Shown piece after piece: positions 39,289 to 48,386 of a DNA stretch of 64,000 bases. Made by a program: the position numbers and the translations under genes. Numbering within the stretch: the stretch's first letter is position 1; every line of letters begins with the position of its first letter. The notes below the pieces were generated by a model, which had not been told where the DNA came from, searched no databases, and saw only the letters and a program-made list of their open reading frames with translations. The stretch is from Flavobacterium sp. J49 (lineage in GTDB: Bacteria; Bacteroidota; Bacteroidia; Flavobacteriales; Flavobacteriaceae): positions 1 to 64,000 of the forward strand of contig NZ_JAAQQU010000094.1 of NCBI RefSeq assembly GCF_011742145.1. The letters run 5' to 3'.

Positions 39289-40956
39289 TTGAAAAAGATT
39301 TTCCTCCTTTTTTTTCTGCTACTTATCAACCGGAATGTCTCCGCCCAAAATTTCTATCTCAAAATTGTCGGCCAAAATGAATCTGAAAACAGGTCAATTG
39401 ACAGTATCGATTACATCAAAAAACACCAAAATCTCAAATCCATAACCAACGAGAATAATTCATTCTACGAAAAGCTAACCAAAAAAGGCTATTTAAACGC
39501 TCAATTCATAGAAAACTTCAAGCTAAATGACAGTGTTTTTTGCTACAAATACAGCCTCGGAAAAAAAATAAATTATGCACGCATATATATAGGTATAAAA
39601 AACCGTGAAAACATACCCGCAACTTACAGCCTAAAAAACGACACCCTGCACCTTTCTTACGAGGAGATTGATGCTTTTTTAAACAACACCTTGATAAAAC
39701 TAGAAAACAACGGTTTTTCAATGTCCAAAGTCAAACTCAGCAACCTCCATTACAAAGACAACAACATTATTGCTGATTTAGAGGTAGCCAAAGAAAACAA
39801 AAGACAACTCAACAGCATCGTGATAAACGGTTACGACAAATTTCCTGAGAGTCACAAAAAAAACATTTCACGCTTTTACCGCAATAAGGTTTTCAATCAA
39901 AAGAATCTGGAAAAACTCTTCAATGATTTTGAAAAATTCAGATTTGTTAAGCAAACCAAATACCCCGAAATCTTGTTTACCAAAGATTCCACCAAAGTTT
40001 ATGTGTATTTGGAAAAGGCTAAGCCCAATTCTTTTGACGGCTATATAGGCTTTACTAATGATGAAGAAAGCAAATTAATTTTGAGTGGGTATTTAGATTT
40101 GACATTGATTAACATATTGAACTCTGGAGAAAAATTCTCTCTGTATTGGAAAAGTGACGGTCAGGATCAAAAGACATTTAACCTGGGCCTTGAACTGCCC
40201 TATATCTTTAAAAGCCCAATGGGACTTAAAACAGAACTCAATATTTTCAAACAAGACAGCACATTTCAAAACACACGAACCAACATTGAACTTGGCTATT
40301 ACTTCAATTACAACAACCGTTTGTATATCGGCCATCAATCAACAGAATCAAGCGATATTCAAAACGCAAACACTCTCAGCTTGAGCGACTTTGACAATTC
40401 CTACCTCACCACAGCATTGGAATTTACTGATTTTAATAATGATGATTTTCTGTTTCCGGAAAAAACAAGCTTCAATTTAAAATTAGGCAGCGGCAAAAGA
40501 AAGTCAAAACTCCTGTCCGACAATCAATTCTTTGGAAGTTTGTATTTAAAACACAATTTTTATCTGAACCCAAAAAACATCATCAATCTCAAGTCACATA
40601 ATTTCTATTTGCAGAGCAATAATTACATTGTCAATGAGCTGGCTCGTTTTGGCGGTATAAATTCCATTAGAGGATTTAATGAAAACAGTTTGCAAGGCAA
40701 CACTTTTACTTCGCTATTGACAGAATATCGACATGTACTCACCTCAAATCTTTACCTTCATTCTATTCTTGACTATGGATTTTTACAAGATGACACCACC
40801 TACAATCGGGCAAATCTTCTCGGCTTTGGATTTGGTTTCGGACTTTTGTCAAAAAACGGATTATTCAATATTGTTTACGCCAACGGAAGCACCAACAATC
40901 AAGCCATCAAGCTTTCAAATTCAATAGTTCACATCAGCTTTAAAGCAAGTTTCTAA
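39289..40956 (+). CDS. Omp85/TamA-like outer-membrane protein, TTG start
   Basis: A 555-residue protein with signal peptide KKIFLLFFLLLINRNVSAQ, a periplasmic part with POTRA-like segments (about 20-250, e.g. LNSIVINGYDKFPESHKKNI) and a C-terminal beta-barrel. The barrel contains GGINSIRGFNENSLQGN, the (V/I)RG(F/Y) motif of loop 6 in Omp85 proteins, and ends in an aromatic residue (HISFKASF). It is shorter than BamA, closer to TamA or FhaC-like members. The only start that gives the signal peptide is TTG at 39289; a stop codon lies two codons upstream. Divergent from the ribosomal block. Confidence 0.85.
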   Translation: MKKIFLLFFLLLINRNVSAQNFYLKIVGQNESENRSIDSIDYIKKHQNLKSITNENNSFYEKLTKKGYLNAQFIENFKLNDSVFCYKYSLGKKINYARIYIGIKNRENIPATYSLKNDTLHLSYEEIDAFLNNTLIKLENNGFSMSKVKLSNLHYKDNNIIADLEVAKENKRQLNSIVINGYDKFPESHKKNISRFYRNKVFNQKNLEKLFNDFEKFRFVKQTKYPEILFTKDSTKVYVYLEKAKPNSFDGYIGFTNDEESKLILSGYLDLTLINILNSGEKFSLYWKSDGQDQKTFNLGLELPYIFKSPMGLKTELNIFKQDSTFQNTRTNIELGYYFNYNNRLYIGHQSTESSDIQNANTLSLSDFDNSYLTTALEFTDFNNDDFLFPEKTSFNLKLGSGKRKSKLLSDNQFFGSLYLKHNFYLNPKNIINLKSHNFYLQSNNYIVNELARFGGINSIRGFNENSLQGNTFTSLLTEYRHVLTSNLYLHSILDYGFLQDDTTYNRANLLGFGFGFGLLSKNGLFNIVYANGSTNNQAIKLSNSIVHISFKASF

Positions 40957-41016
40957 ATGTTTAAAACTTTAACATTAAAATTTAATATTTAATTAGGATT
41001 TTTAAGATTTTTTTAA

Positions 41017-41024
41017 GACTTTTG
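41017..41024 (+). promoter_or_regulatory. Possible -7 box of the SusCD operon
   Basis: GACTTTTG has one mismatch to TAnnTTTG and lies 27 bases before the SusC start. No clear -33 element. Weak call. Confidence 0.3.
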
Positions 41025-41051
41025 GGTCACTAATTATAACCAAATTAAATA

Positions 41052-44000
41052 ATGAAAACAAAGTTAAATGGATTCTTGACGCTTTTTATAGCGTTGTTGG
41101 TGCAAATCTCTTTTGCGCAAGAAAGGATTGTTACTGGTGTTGTTACAGACAATAGCGGTTTACCAATTCCGGGAGTTAATGTTCTTGTTAAAGGAACTAA
41201 ATTAGGCACACAAACCGACTTTGATGGTAAGTTCTCCATCAGTGCCTCTCCGACTCAAACGTTAATTTTTAATTATGTAGGCATGAAATCCCAAGAAATC
41301 TTGGCTTCTTCAACTACAATTAATGTAAACATGAAAGACGATGCTGTTGAGTTAGAAGGAGTAGTAGTAACTGCTTTGGGTGTTAAAAAATCCGAAAAAG
41401 CAGTGACCTATTCCGCGCAATCTGTTAAAGGTGGCGCCTTAACTGAAGCCCGAGAGTCAAATTTAGTTAATGCATTATCCGGAAAAGTTGCCGGGGTCAA
41501 TGTTACAAACTCATCTGGAGCAGTTGGTTCCTCTTCAAGAATTGTTTTGAGAGGTAATTCAACCATTACGGGTAGCAATGAAGCTTTATTTGTAATTGAC
41601 GGTGTTCCTTTTGACAATACCAGCTATGGTAACTCAGGATCCGGCGGTGGTAGAGATTTACCAAATGGCGCTGCCAGTATCAATCCGGACGACATTGAGT
41701 CGGTAACGGTGCTAAAAGGACCAACTGCTGCGGCATTGTATGGTATTCGCGCAAGTAAAGGGGTTATATTGATAACCACAAAATCCGGAAAGAAAAAAGA
41801 CAAATTTGAAGTGTCTTTCAACTCAAATACTACTTTCTCTAATCCATTAGCATTACCAAATTTCCAAAACTCATACGGTCAAGGTGCTACCTCGGATTAC
41901 TTTGAGTTCGTAGACGGTGCCGGTGGTGGTTACAATGATGGTGTTGACGAAAGCTGGGGGCCTGCATTGGACAGAGGTTTGTCTTTTGTACAATGGGATT
42001 CCTTTAAAAATGGAGGATTACCAACTCCTTGGGTTTCACATCCAGATAACGTAAAAGATTTTTACGAAACAGGTGTGGCGCAATCCAACAATATTTCAAT
42101 CATTAGCGGAGGTGAAAACTCTAACTTCAGATTATCAATCGGAAATAGTGATGAAAAAGGGATGATTCCTTTTACTGAGTTCAAAAAATTCAATGTTGGA
42201 TTCAATGGAAACATGACTTTAGGAAAAAAACTAACGGCTGGTATCAGCATGACTTACTTCAACAACAAAAGTGATAACTTACCGGTTGTAGGGTATTCAA
42301 GTCAAAACGTAGTGCAACAATTCATTTGGTCTGCCCGTAACGTTCAGTTTACTGACTTAAAAGATTGGAGAAATTTCCCATTAGCAGGTGCAAACACTCC
42401 GGCCGCCGGAACTCCAATAAGTTGGAATACCAATTTCCAAAATAACCCTTACTGGCATTTGGAAACAAATATCAACACTTTTGATCAAGACAGAATTACA
42501 GGTAATACTTTCTTGAATTACAAATTCACTGATAATTTATCCATCAATGGTAAATTAATGTTAGACCAATACTCTCAAAGAGAAACGTTAAGAAACGAAA
42601 AAGGGTCTAATGAAAATATAGATGGTTACTATGCTGAAATTTCCAGAAGATATTCTGAGATTAACGCAGAAGCAATTCTTAATTACCAAAGAAACATAAC
42701 CAATGATTTATCTATGACTCTTAATGCTGGTATGAACACCATGAAAAGAATCAGCACAAGACAATTAGGAGAGTTATCGGGAGGATTAGAATTACCGGGA
42801 TTGTTCACGCTTTCAAATGTAAAAGCAGGAACAACTCCTAACATTGATAGCGATTATACAGAACAAAGAATTAATAGTGTTTTAGGTTTTGGACAATTGG
42901 CTTATAAAGGTTATGCTTTCCTTGATTTTTCAGGTAGAAATGACTGGGCTAGTGTTTTACCGGCTAAAAACAACTCATTCTTCTATCCTGCTGTTTCAGG
43001 TTCATTAGTATTATCTGAAATATTTGGATTTACAAGCAGTAAAGTTAGCTATGCTAAATTTAGAGGGGGTTGGTCAAAAGTTGGAGGTATTGGTCCATTA
43101 GAGCCATATAGCTTGAACAGAACATTTGCCCTTGCCAATAACAACTTTGGTACTGTATCATCAGTTCCAAATACCCAATGGAATCCAAATCTTAAACCGG
43201 AAAGCACAACAGGAGTTGAGTTTGGTTTAGACTTGAATGCCTTCAACAACAGAGTTCGTTTTAGTGCAACTTATTATAATCAAACCAGTAAAGATTTGAT
43301 TTTGCCTTTACAGATTGATGCTGCTTCAGGATTTACTTCATCTTGGGAAAATGCAGGAGAAATGAACAACAAAGGTATTGAGTTACAATTAGGTGCTACT
43401 GTATTGAAAAAAGGTGATTTTTCATTTGATGTGGATTTAAACTTTGCTAAAAACAAAAATGAAGTAGTTAGTTTAGGTATAACTGATGCTTATGTTTTAG
43501 GCGGACAATGGGACATGGAGCTACAAGCCAGAGTTGGTGAAGCTTATGGTTCAATTGTTGGTTATCCTTTCTTGAGAAATGATGCCGGTCAAATCGTTTA
43601 CGAAAATGGTTTGCCTCAAGTAAACAATACCGAAAAAGTTGTCCTTGGAAACATTACCCCTGATTGGACTGGTGGTGCAAACTTCACTTTCAAATACAAA
43701 AACTTTGATTTAAGCACACTATTAGACGCAAAAATGGGCGGAGAAATATTCTCAATGACCTACATGTGGGGTAGATATGCCGGAACCTTGGAAGAATCTC
43801 TTATCGGTAGAGAAACTGGGGTTATTGGAAATGGTGTTATAGCTGACGGAAACGGAGGTTATGTTCCTAACAACGTAGTTGTTGACGCAAAAACATTCAA
43901 CCAATTTGCTTACGATTATTCTAATTTTACAGAAAGTGGTGTATTCGATGCCAGCTACGTAAAATTAAGACAAATTATCTTTGGGTATTCATTACCTAAA

Positions 44001-44195
44001 AAATGGTTAAACGGTACGTTTATTCAAGATTTCAGAGTATCTGTAGTAGGTAGAAATTTAGCTATTCTATACAAAAAAGTACCTCACATTGATCCTGAAA
44101 CAGGTTTCAGTAGTGCTAATGGCGAACAAGGTCAAGAATTTGGTCAATTACCATCTGCAAGAACTTATGGGTTTAACATTAACATTAAATTCTAA
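41052..44195 (+). CDS. SusC/RagA-type TonB-linked outer-membrane transporter
   Basis: A 1047-residue precursor: signal peptide (KLNGFLTLFIALLVQISFAQ), a carboxypeptidase-regulatory-like domain (about 25-100: VTGVVTDNSGLPIPGVNVLV, FDGKFSIS), a TonB-box-like VVVTALGV, a plug domain (about 115-235, LSGKVAGVNVTNSSG, LRGNSTITGSNEALFVIDGV, PDDIESVTVLKGPTAAALYG), then a 22-strand barrel ending FNINIKF. It imports large ligands across the outer membrane using TonB-ExbBD energy. Followed by its SusD partner after 9 bases. The substrate is not revealed. Confidence 0.97.
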   Translation: MKTKLNGFLTLFIALLVQISFAQERIVTGVVTDNSGLPIPGVNVLVKGTKLGTQTDFDGKFSISASPTQTLIFNYVGMKSQEILASSTTINVNMKDDAVELEGVVVTALGVKKSEKAVTYSAQSVKGGALTEARESNLVNALSGKVAGVNVTNSSGAVGSSSRIVLRGNSTITGSNEALFVIDGVPFDNTSYGNSGSGGGRDLPNGAASINPDDIESVTVLKGPTAAALYGIRASKGVILITTKSGKKKDKFEVSFNSNTTFSNPLALPNFQNSYGQGATSDYFEFVDGAGGGYNDGVDESWGPALDRGLSFVQWDSFKNGGLPTPWVSHPDNVKDFYETGVAQSNNISIISGGENSNFRLSIGNSDEKGMIPFTEFKKFNVGFNGNMTLGKKLTAGISMTYFNNKSDNLPVVGYSSQNVVQQFIWSARNVQFTDLKDWRNFPLAGANTPAAGTPISWNTNFQNNPYWHLETNINTFDQDRITGNTFLNYKFTDNLSINGKLMLDQYSQRETLRNEKGSNENIDGYYAEISRRYSEINAEAILNYQRNITNDLSMTLNAGMNTMKRISTRQLGELSGGLELPGLFTLSNVKAGTTPNIDSDYTEQRINSVLGFGQLAYKGYAFLDFSGRNDWASVLPAKNNSFFYPAVSGSLVLSEIFGFTSSKVSYAKFRGGWSKVGGIGPLEPYSLNRTFALANNNFGTVSSVPNTQWNPNLKPESTTGVEFGLDLNAFNNRVRFSATYYNQTSKDLILPLQIDAASGFTSSWENAGEMNNKGIELQLGATVLKKGDFSFDVDLNFAKNKNEVVSLGITDAYVLGGQWDMELQARVGEAYGSIVGYPFLRNDAGQIVYENGLPQVNNTEKVVLGNITPDWTGGANFTFKYKNFDLSTLLDAKMGGEIFSMTYMWGRYAGTLEESLIGRETGVIGNGVIADGNGGYVPNNVVVDAKTFNQFAYDYSNFTESGVFDASYVKLRQIIFGYSLPKKWLNGTFIQDFRVSVVGRNLAILYKKVPHIDPETGFSSANGEQGQEFGQLPSARTYGFNINIKF

Positions 44196-44204
44196 AAAAA
44201 AGTT

Positions 44205-45623
44205 ATGAAAAAAATATTTTCTTTAATTATGGCAACCTTCGTTTTATGGAGTTGCGATAATAATTTTGAAGAGATCAACACCTCTCCAAATAACTCTCAG
44301 ACAACAGACCCTAATCTATTGCTATCATCAGCAATGATTACAACTCAAAACACTTTGTACAACGCACAAATTGGAGGTGATATGGGTATTTGCTGGGCAC
44401 AACAATGGTCAAAAGTTCAATACAATTCCGAAGAAAGATACACTCCGAGAAGAGCGGTTATGAATTCGGTTTGGACTAATCTTTACGCAAGCGCTATTGC
44501 AGAATGCAAGGCTGCTTATGAATTAGCTGGAGAAAGTGGGAACACTAATTTACAAGCTATTAGCTTGGTGTTAGAGGCCAATAATTTCCAAATCTTAACT
44601 GATGTTTTTGGTCCTGTACCTTTCCATGAAGCTGTAGTTCCTGGTATTACTAAACCAGTACACGATACTGAAGAAGTTGTATACGATGGAATTTTAGATT
44701 TACTGGATGAAGCAGAAACATTATTTGCTTCTGGAACCGGTGATTTTACCACAACAGCTGACTTTATCTACCAAGGCGACGTTGCTAAATGGAGAAAATT
44801 TGGTGCTTCACTTAAATTGAAAGCCTTAATGAGAATCTCCGGTAAAAGAGATGTATCTGCTCAGGTAAATGCACTTGTTAATTCAGGGCTTTTGATGTCT
44901 TCAAACGCTGATTCTGCTCAATTGGCTTACACTTCTGCACAACCGGATGCGAACCCAATTTACGAAACTATTGTATTTGGTAACAGAGCAGAATATAAAG
45001 TAAGTTCTGTTTTAGTAGATAAATTAAACCAATTAAGTGACCCTAGACTTAGCAAGTTTGCTCAAGTAAACGATGTAGGTGCTTATGTTGGTAATGTCCC
45101 TGGCGTTGAAAATCCTGGAAACTACAATGGTTTCTCTTCTCCGGGAGTAGATTATTTGTCTCCAAACTTACCGGGTGTATTATTGTCGTATGCACAAGTT
45201 GAGTTTTATTTAGCAGAAGCTGCTTTAACAGGAATTATTTCCGGCGGTGTAGCAGCAGCTGATAATCACTACAGAAACGGAATTGCAGCTAATATGAATT
45301 TCAACGGTGTTTCTGCCTCACAAATCACAACTTATTTGTCGCAACCTTCATTAGATTTCACTACAGTTGTTGGAGGGAAAGAAAAAATAGGTTTACAAAT
45401 GTGGTTTGCACTATATGGCCAAGGCATAGAAGCTTGGACCGAGTGGAGAAGAACAGGACAACCGGCTTTATCTCCCGTAGTAGATGCACAAATTAGTGTG
45501 ATACCAAAAAGATTCTATTATTCAACTGATTCACAAAACTTTAATCAAACAAACTATCAAGCAGCCGTAGCTTTACTAGACAACGGTGATACAATGCTTT
45601 CAAAAGTTTGGTGGATGAATTAA
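44205..45623 (+). CDS. SusD/RagB-type surface lipoprotein
   Basis: A 472-residue lipoprotein, the lid of the SusC transporter. Lipobox at FVLWSC (Cys16) followed by the acidic DNNFEE, an export-signal-like stretch. It has the FEEINTSPNNSQTTDPNLLL start and the TPR-like LTDVFGPVPFHEAV block characteristic of the SusD-like family 2, and ends with the conserved W-rich DTMLSKVWWMN. Located between SusC and two more lipoproteins. Confidence 0.96.
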   Translation: MKKIFSLIMATFVLWSCDNNFEEINTSPNNSQTTDPNLLLSSAMITTQNTLYNAQIGGDMGICWAQQWSKVQYNSEERYTPRRAVMNSVWTNLYASAIAECKAAYELAGESGNTNLQAISLVLEANNFQILTDVFGPVPFHEAVVPGITKPVHDTEEVVYDGILDLLDEAETLFASGTGDFTTTADFIYQGDVAKWRKFGASLKLKALMRISGKRDVSAQVNALVNSGLLMSSNADSAQLAYTSAQPDANPIYETIVFGNRAEYKVSSVLVDKLNQLSDPRLSKFAQVNDVGAYVGNVPGVENPGNYNGFSSPGVDYLSPNLPGVLLSYAQVEFYLAEAALTGIISGGVAAADNHYRNGIAANMNFNGVSASQITTYLSQPSLDFTTVVGGKEKIGLQMWFALYGQGIEAWTEWRRTGQPALSPVVDAQISVIPKRFYYSTDSQNFNQTNYQAAVALLDNGDTMLSKVWWMN

Positions 45624-45633
45624 TAAAAAAACT

Positions 45634-46560
45634 ATGAAAAAATTTATTTATTTATTTATGGCAATAGCATCATTAGGTGTTGTGTCATGCGAAGAGGATG
45701 ATAATGACCTTCTTACCGGTAATAACAACGAAGGCGGTCTATTAAACGTTCAAAACAACTTAGTAGCCTATGTTGTAGGTAATGGTGATGACTTTGAATA
45801 CTCCGCAGGTCTTAGAGCATTTCAAGGTGACGTTCAAGTAGAATCTGTAGATATCTACAAACAGTTTACCTCTGTTGATGGGGTAACTTCTAATAAAGTA
45901 TTCCTTAAAAATGTACCTTTTCCAAATGTTGACCAAATGGAAAATATCACTTTTAACTTTACTTATAACGAACTTACTCAAGGAATTGTTGTAAATGGTC
46001 AACCCTTACCAACTTCTGATTCAGATTTAGAAATCGGTGACTATTGGACTCTTAGTTATGTATCAAAAACATCAAGTGGTAATGAAGCTTTAAACCGTAG
46101 TACTACAAAAGTAGCTGTCGGAACAAGATTTGCCGGTAATTACAGATGTATAAATGCTGAATACTACAGACTAGGTGTTTTGACCTATTCAACAGCCAAC
46201 TGGCCAGCTTCAACTACTATTGAATCTGTAAACTCTACTACCTATAGAGTTGTAGAATATTTTGGTGCTGCTGCATTTAGCGGAAACGAATATTATTTTA
46301 CAATTGATGAAAATGATGTCATTGGTTATCCAGAAAACACTCCTGATGGAACACCACAATCCGGAAATGGACAGCCATTTATCACTTGTCAAACCAATCC
46401 AGCCGATATGGCACCGGTATACTGCGGAAATTCCAATTATGTCATTAGAGATGATGTTGATGGAAAAGACAGATTGGTAATGTCTTTTGGTTATTACACA
46501 ACCTCTGGCGCAGTAGGTCCAAGAGTTTTCTATCAAGTTTTAGAAAAAATTGTTGAATAA
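45634..46560 (+). CDS. SusCD-associated surface lipoprotein of unknown function
   Basis: A 308-residue lipoprotein (KKFIYLFMAIASLGVVSC, Cys20, then EEDDND, a strongly acidic export-type signal). The body is beta-rich with tandem Ig-like halves: about 40-170 and 170-308, the second containing AGNYRCINAEYYRLGV and a Cys pair region (FITCQTNPADMAPVYCG). I recognise no named family. As third gene of the operon (10-base gap) it is likely an accessory ligand-binding protein on the cell surface. Confidence 0.82.
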   Translation: MKKFIYLFMAIASLGVVSCEEDDNDLLTGNNNEGGLLNVQNNLVAYVVGNGDDFEYSAGLRAFQGDVQVESVDIYKQFTSVDGVTSNKVFLKNVPFPNVDQMENITFNFTYNELTQGIVVNGQPLPTSDSDLEIGDYWTLSYVSKTSSGNEALNRSTTKVAVGTRFAGNYRCINAEYYRLGVLTYSTANWPASTTIESVNSTTYRVVEYFGAAAFSGNEYYFTIDENDVIGYPENTPDGTPQSGNGQPFITCQTNPADMAPVYCGNSNYVIRDDVDGKDRLVMSFGYYTTSGAVGPRVFYQVLEKIVE

Positions 46561-46575
46561 TATTAAATCACTATT

Positions 46576-47424
46576 ATGAAAAAAATATTTAATTATAAAT
46601 TTGGTTTTGCCTTGCTTTTATCACCCATGCTTTTTGTAGCATGTGATGATTCAGGCGATGCAACAGGCTATAGTAATTTAATAGTCAATGAAAATGTTGT
46701 AGGTACTATCAACTTAGTCAGTCCTTTAACAAATTCGCAAACAGTTCGTGAGGGAGATCAAGGAGTATACACTTATACCATCACTTTAGACAATCCTCAA
46801 CCTGTTGATATTCACGTATCTGTTTTACAAATTGCAGGTGATGCTGACGATCATGACTTCGAATACGATCATGAAATCGTAATCCCTGCTTACTCTACTT
46901 CTGCTTCTGGAGAAATTAAAATCTTAACTGATGATGAAGACGAAGAGACTGAAACATTTACACTTCGTATTAGCAATGCTAACACTTCTAATGCCTCTAT
47001 AGCTTCTCAAGAATTGACTTTTTCAATTATTGATTGCTATTCTGACTTAGCAGGAACTTACAGCTACACTACTACTAACATCGGGGAACCGGGAGGTGGT
47101 TTTGTTGCCGGACCTGTTACTGGAACTGTAACTTTCACAGCTGCCGGTGCCGGAGTATACAACATCTCTGACGCTTCTTTTGGTGGTTGGATCGGTTTAT
47201 ACGGCCCTGGAAATATTGCTACAGGAGTACAATTAGTTGACTCTTGTGACGAAATAGCCTACGATGGTGTTGACCAGTATAATGAAGTATTTACCTTCTC
47301 TAACCTAGTGATTAATGGCGCTAACATGTCATTCCACTGGGAAAATGATTACGGCGAATTCGGTGATACCACTCTGACTAGAACAGATGGTACCAATTGG
47401 CCAAACTTGACTTTACAACCATAA
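46576..47424 (+). CDS. SusCD-associated lipoprotein with Calx-beta-like domain
   Basis: A 282-residue lipoprotein (signal ending LFVAC, Cys23, then DDSGD). Residues about 50-155 resemble a Calx-beta fold: TVREGDQGVYTYTITLDNPQ, DHEIVIPAYSTSASGEIKIL, then DDEDEETETFTLRISNAN. The C-terminal part (about 160-282) is a second beta domain with paired Cys (SIIDCYSDLAG, VDSCDEIAYDG). Last gene of the operon, followed by a strong terminator. Probably a second surface binding protein. Confidence 0.82.
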   Translation: MKKIFNYKFGFALLLSPMLFVACDDSGDATGYSNLIVNENVVGTINLVSPLTNSQTVREGDQGVYTYTITLDNPQPVDIHVSVLQIAGDADDHDFEYDHEIVIPAYSTSASGEIKILTDDEDEETETFTLRISNANTSNASIASQELTFSIIDCYSDLAGTYSYTTTNIGEPGGGFVAGPVTGTVTFTAAGAGVYNISDASFGGWIGLYGPGNIATGVQLVDSCDEIAYDGVDQYNEVFTFSNLVINGANMSFHWENDYGEFGDTTLTRTDGTNWPNLTLQP

Positions 47425-47446
47425 AACGGTAAAGTTCAAAACTCTT

Positions 47447-47477
47447 AAAACCACCAGTTTTCACTGGTGGTTTTTTT
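47447..47477 (+). terminator. Terminator of the SusCD operon
   Basis: AAAACCACCAGT (47447-47458), loop TTTC, ACTGGTGGTTTT: 12-bp stem, continuing in a seven-T run ending at 47477. It directly abuts the rlmB promoter box. Confidence 0.93.
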
Positions 47478-47478
47478 A

Positions 47479-47486
47479 TATCTTTG
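47479..47486 (+). promoter_or_regulatory. rlmB -7 box four bases before the start codon
   Basis: TATCTTTG is an exact TAnnTTTG match; the ATG follows after CGCC. The mRNA should be leaderless or nearly so. The -33 position falls within the preceding terminator hairpin and shows no clean TTTG. Confidence 0.6.
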
Positions 47487-47490
47487 CGCC

Positions 47491-48225
47491 ATGGAAAAAG
47501 AAAACCAAATCTTCGGAATCAGAGCTATTATAGAAGCCATCAACGCAGGAAAAGAAATCGACAAAGTATTTATACAAAGCGATGCCCAAAGCGAATTGAT
47601 GCAGGAATTGATGAAAGTGATGAAAAAAAACAGCGTCAACTTCTCCTATGTTCCCGTAGAAAAACTTAACCGTTTAACCGCCAACAACCACCAAGGTGCG
47701 GTTGCCACCATTGCTCCTATCACCTTCGTGAAATTGGAAACACTAGTCGACAGTGTTGTAGAAAGTGGTAAAACACCTTTATTCTTAATTCTGGACCAAC
47801 TCAGTGATGCCCGTAACTTCGGAGCCATCATCAGAACCGCAGAATGCACAGGCGTTGATGGAATCATCGTTCAAAAAACAGGTTCTGCACCAGTAAACGG
47901 TGACACGGTAAAAACTTCAGCCGGAGCCGTTTTCAACGTGCCTATTTGCAAAGTAGACCACATTAAAGACGCCATATTTTATCTGCAAGGCAGCGGCATC
48001 AAAACCGTAGCGGCAACTGAGAAAACTGAGGACAGTATTTACAACATCGACTTAAACCAACCCGTAGCCATCATCATGGGAAGCGAAGACCGCGGCATCA
48101 ACCCGTCTGTGTTGAAAATCGTAGATGAAAAAGCCAAATTACCCATGTTCGGAACTATTGGTTCTTTGAATGTTTCCGTGGCTTGTGGAGCGTTTCTTTA
48201 TGAAACCGTTCGCCAACGTCAATAA
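47491..48225 (+). CDS. rlmB: 23S rRNA 2'-O-methyltransferase RlmB (TrmH family)
   Basis: A 244-residue SpoU/TrmH methyltransferase expected to methylate the ribose of G2251 in 23S rRNA. The N-terminal substrate-binding domain (IFGIRAIIEAINAGKEIDKV) is followed by the trefoil-knot SAM domain with motif 1 LSDARNFGAIIRTAECTGV, motif 2 IMGSEDRGI and motif 3 IGSLNVSVACGAFLYE. I use the ATG at 47491 rather than an upstream GTG at 47467 lying within the terminator. Confidence 0.95.
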   Translation: MEKENQIFGIRAIIEAINAGKEIDKVFIQSDAQSELMQELMKVMKKNSVNFSYVPVEKLNRLTANNHQGAVATIAPITFVKLETLVDSVVESGKTPLFLILDQLSDARNFGAIIRTAECTGVDGIIVQKTGSAPVNGDTVKTSAGAVFNVPICKVDHIKDAIFYLQGSGIKTVAATEKTEDSIYNIDLNQPVAIIMGSEDRGINPSVLKIVDEKAKLPMFGTIGSLNVSVACGAFLYETVRQRQ

Positions 48226-48277
48226 ATAATTTGTCAGACTTAGCTTGACTTTCTGAACGAAGTCGAAGTATTAAAGC

Positions 48278-48377
48278 CGGGAGCGAAAGGCTTGGGATAT
48301 ATCGGCAATCCCTATTCCCGCTTTACGCTCTACTCCGCCGGCCTACAGGCCGGCAGGTGCCGCTGCAATCGGGGCTA
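48278..48377 (-). repeat. Dispersed modular element, copy C
   Basis: Read on the minus strand it begins TAGCCCCGATTGCAGCGG at 48377, contains GTAAAGCGGGAATAGGGATT and ends CTTTCGCTCC. The frame matches copies A and B, but the inner part is replaced by a different palindrome, GCCGGCC-TACA-GGCCGGC (48337-48354). It starts 10 bases after the rhomboid stop, so in this position it could end transcription. A degenerate CGAAGTCGAAG repeat (48250-48268) is next to its end. Confidence 0.85.
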
Positions 48378-48386
48378 AAAAGCCAA

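Noticed and set aside
41052..47424. Polysaccharide utilisation locus
   Set aside because: No carbohydrate-active enzyme or sugar regulator accompanies the SusCD pair; called only a SusCD-type import operon.
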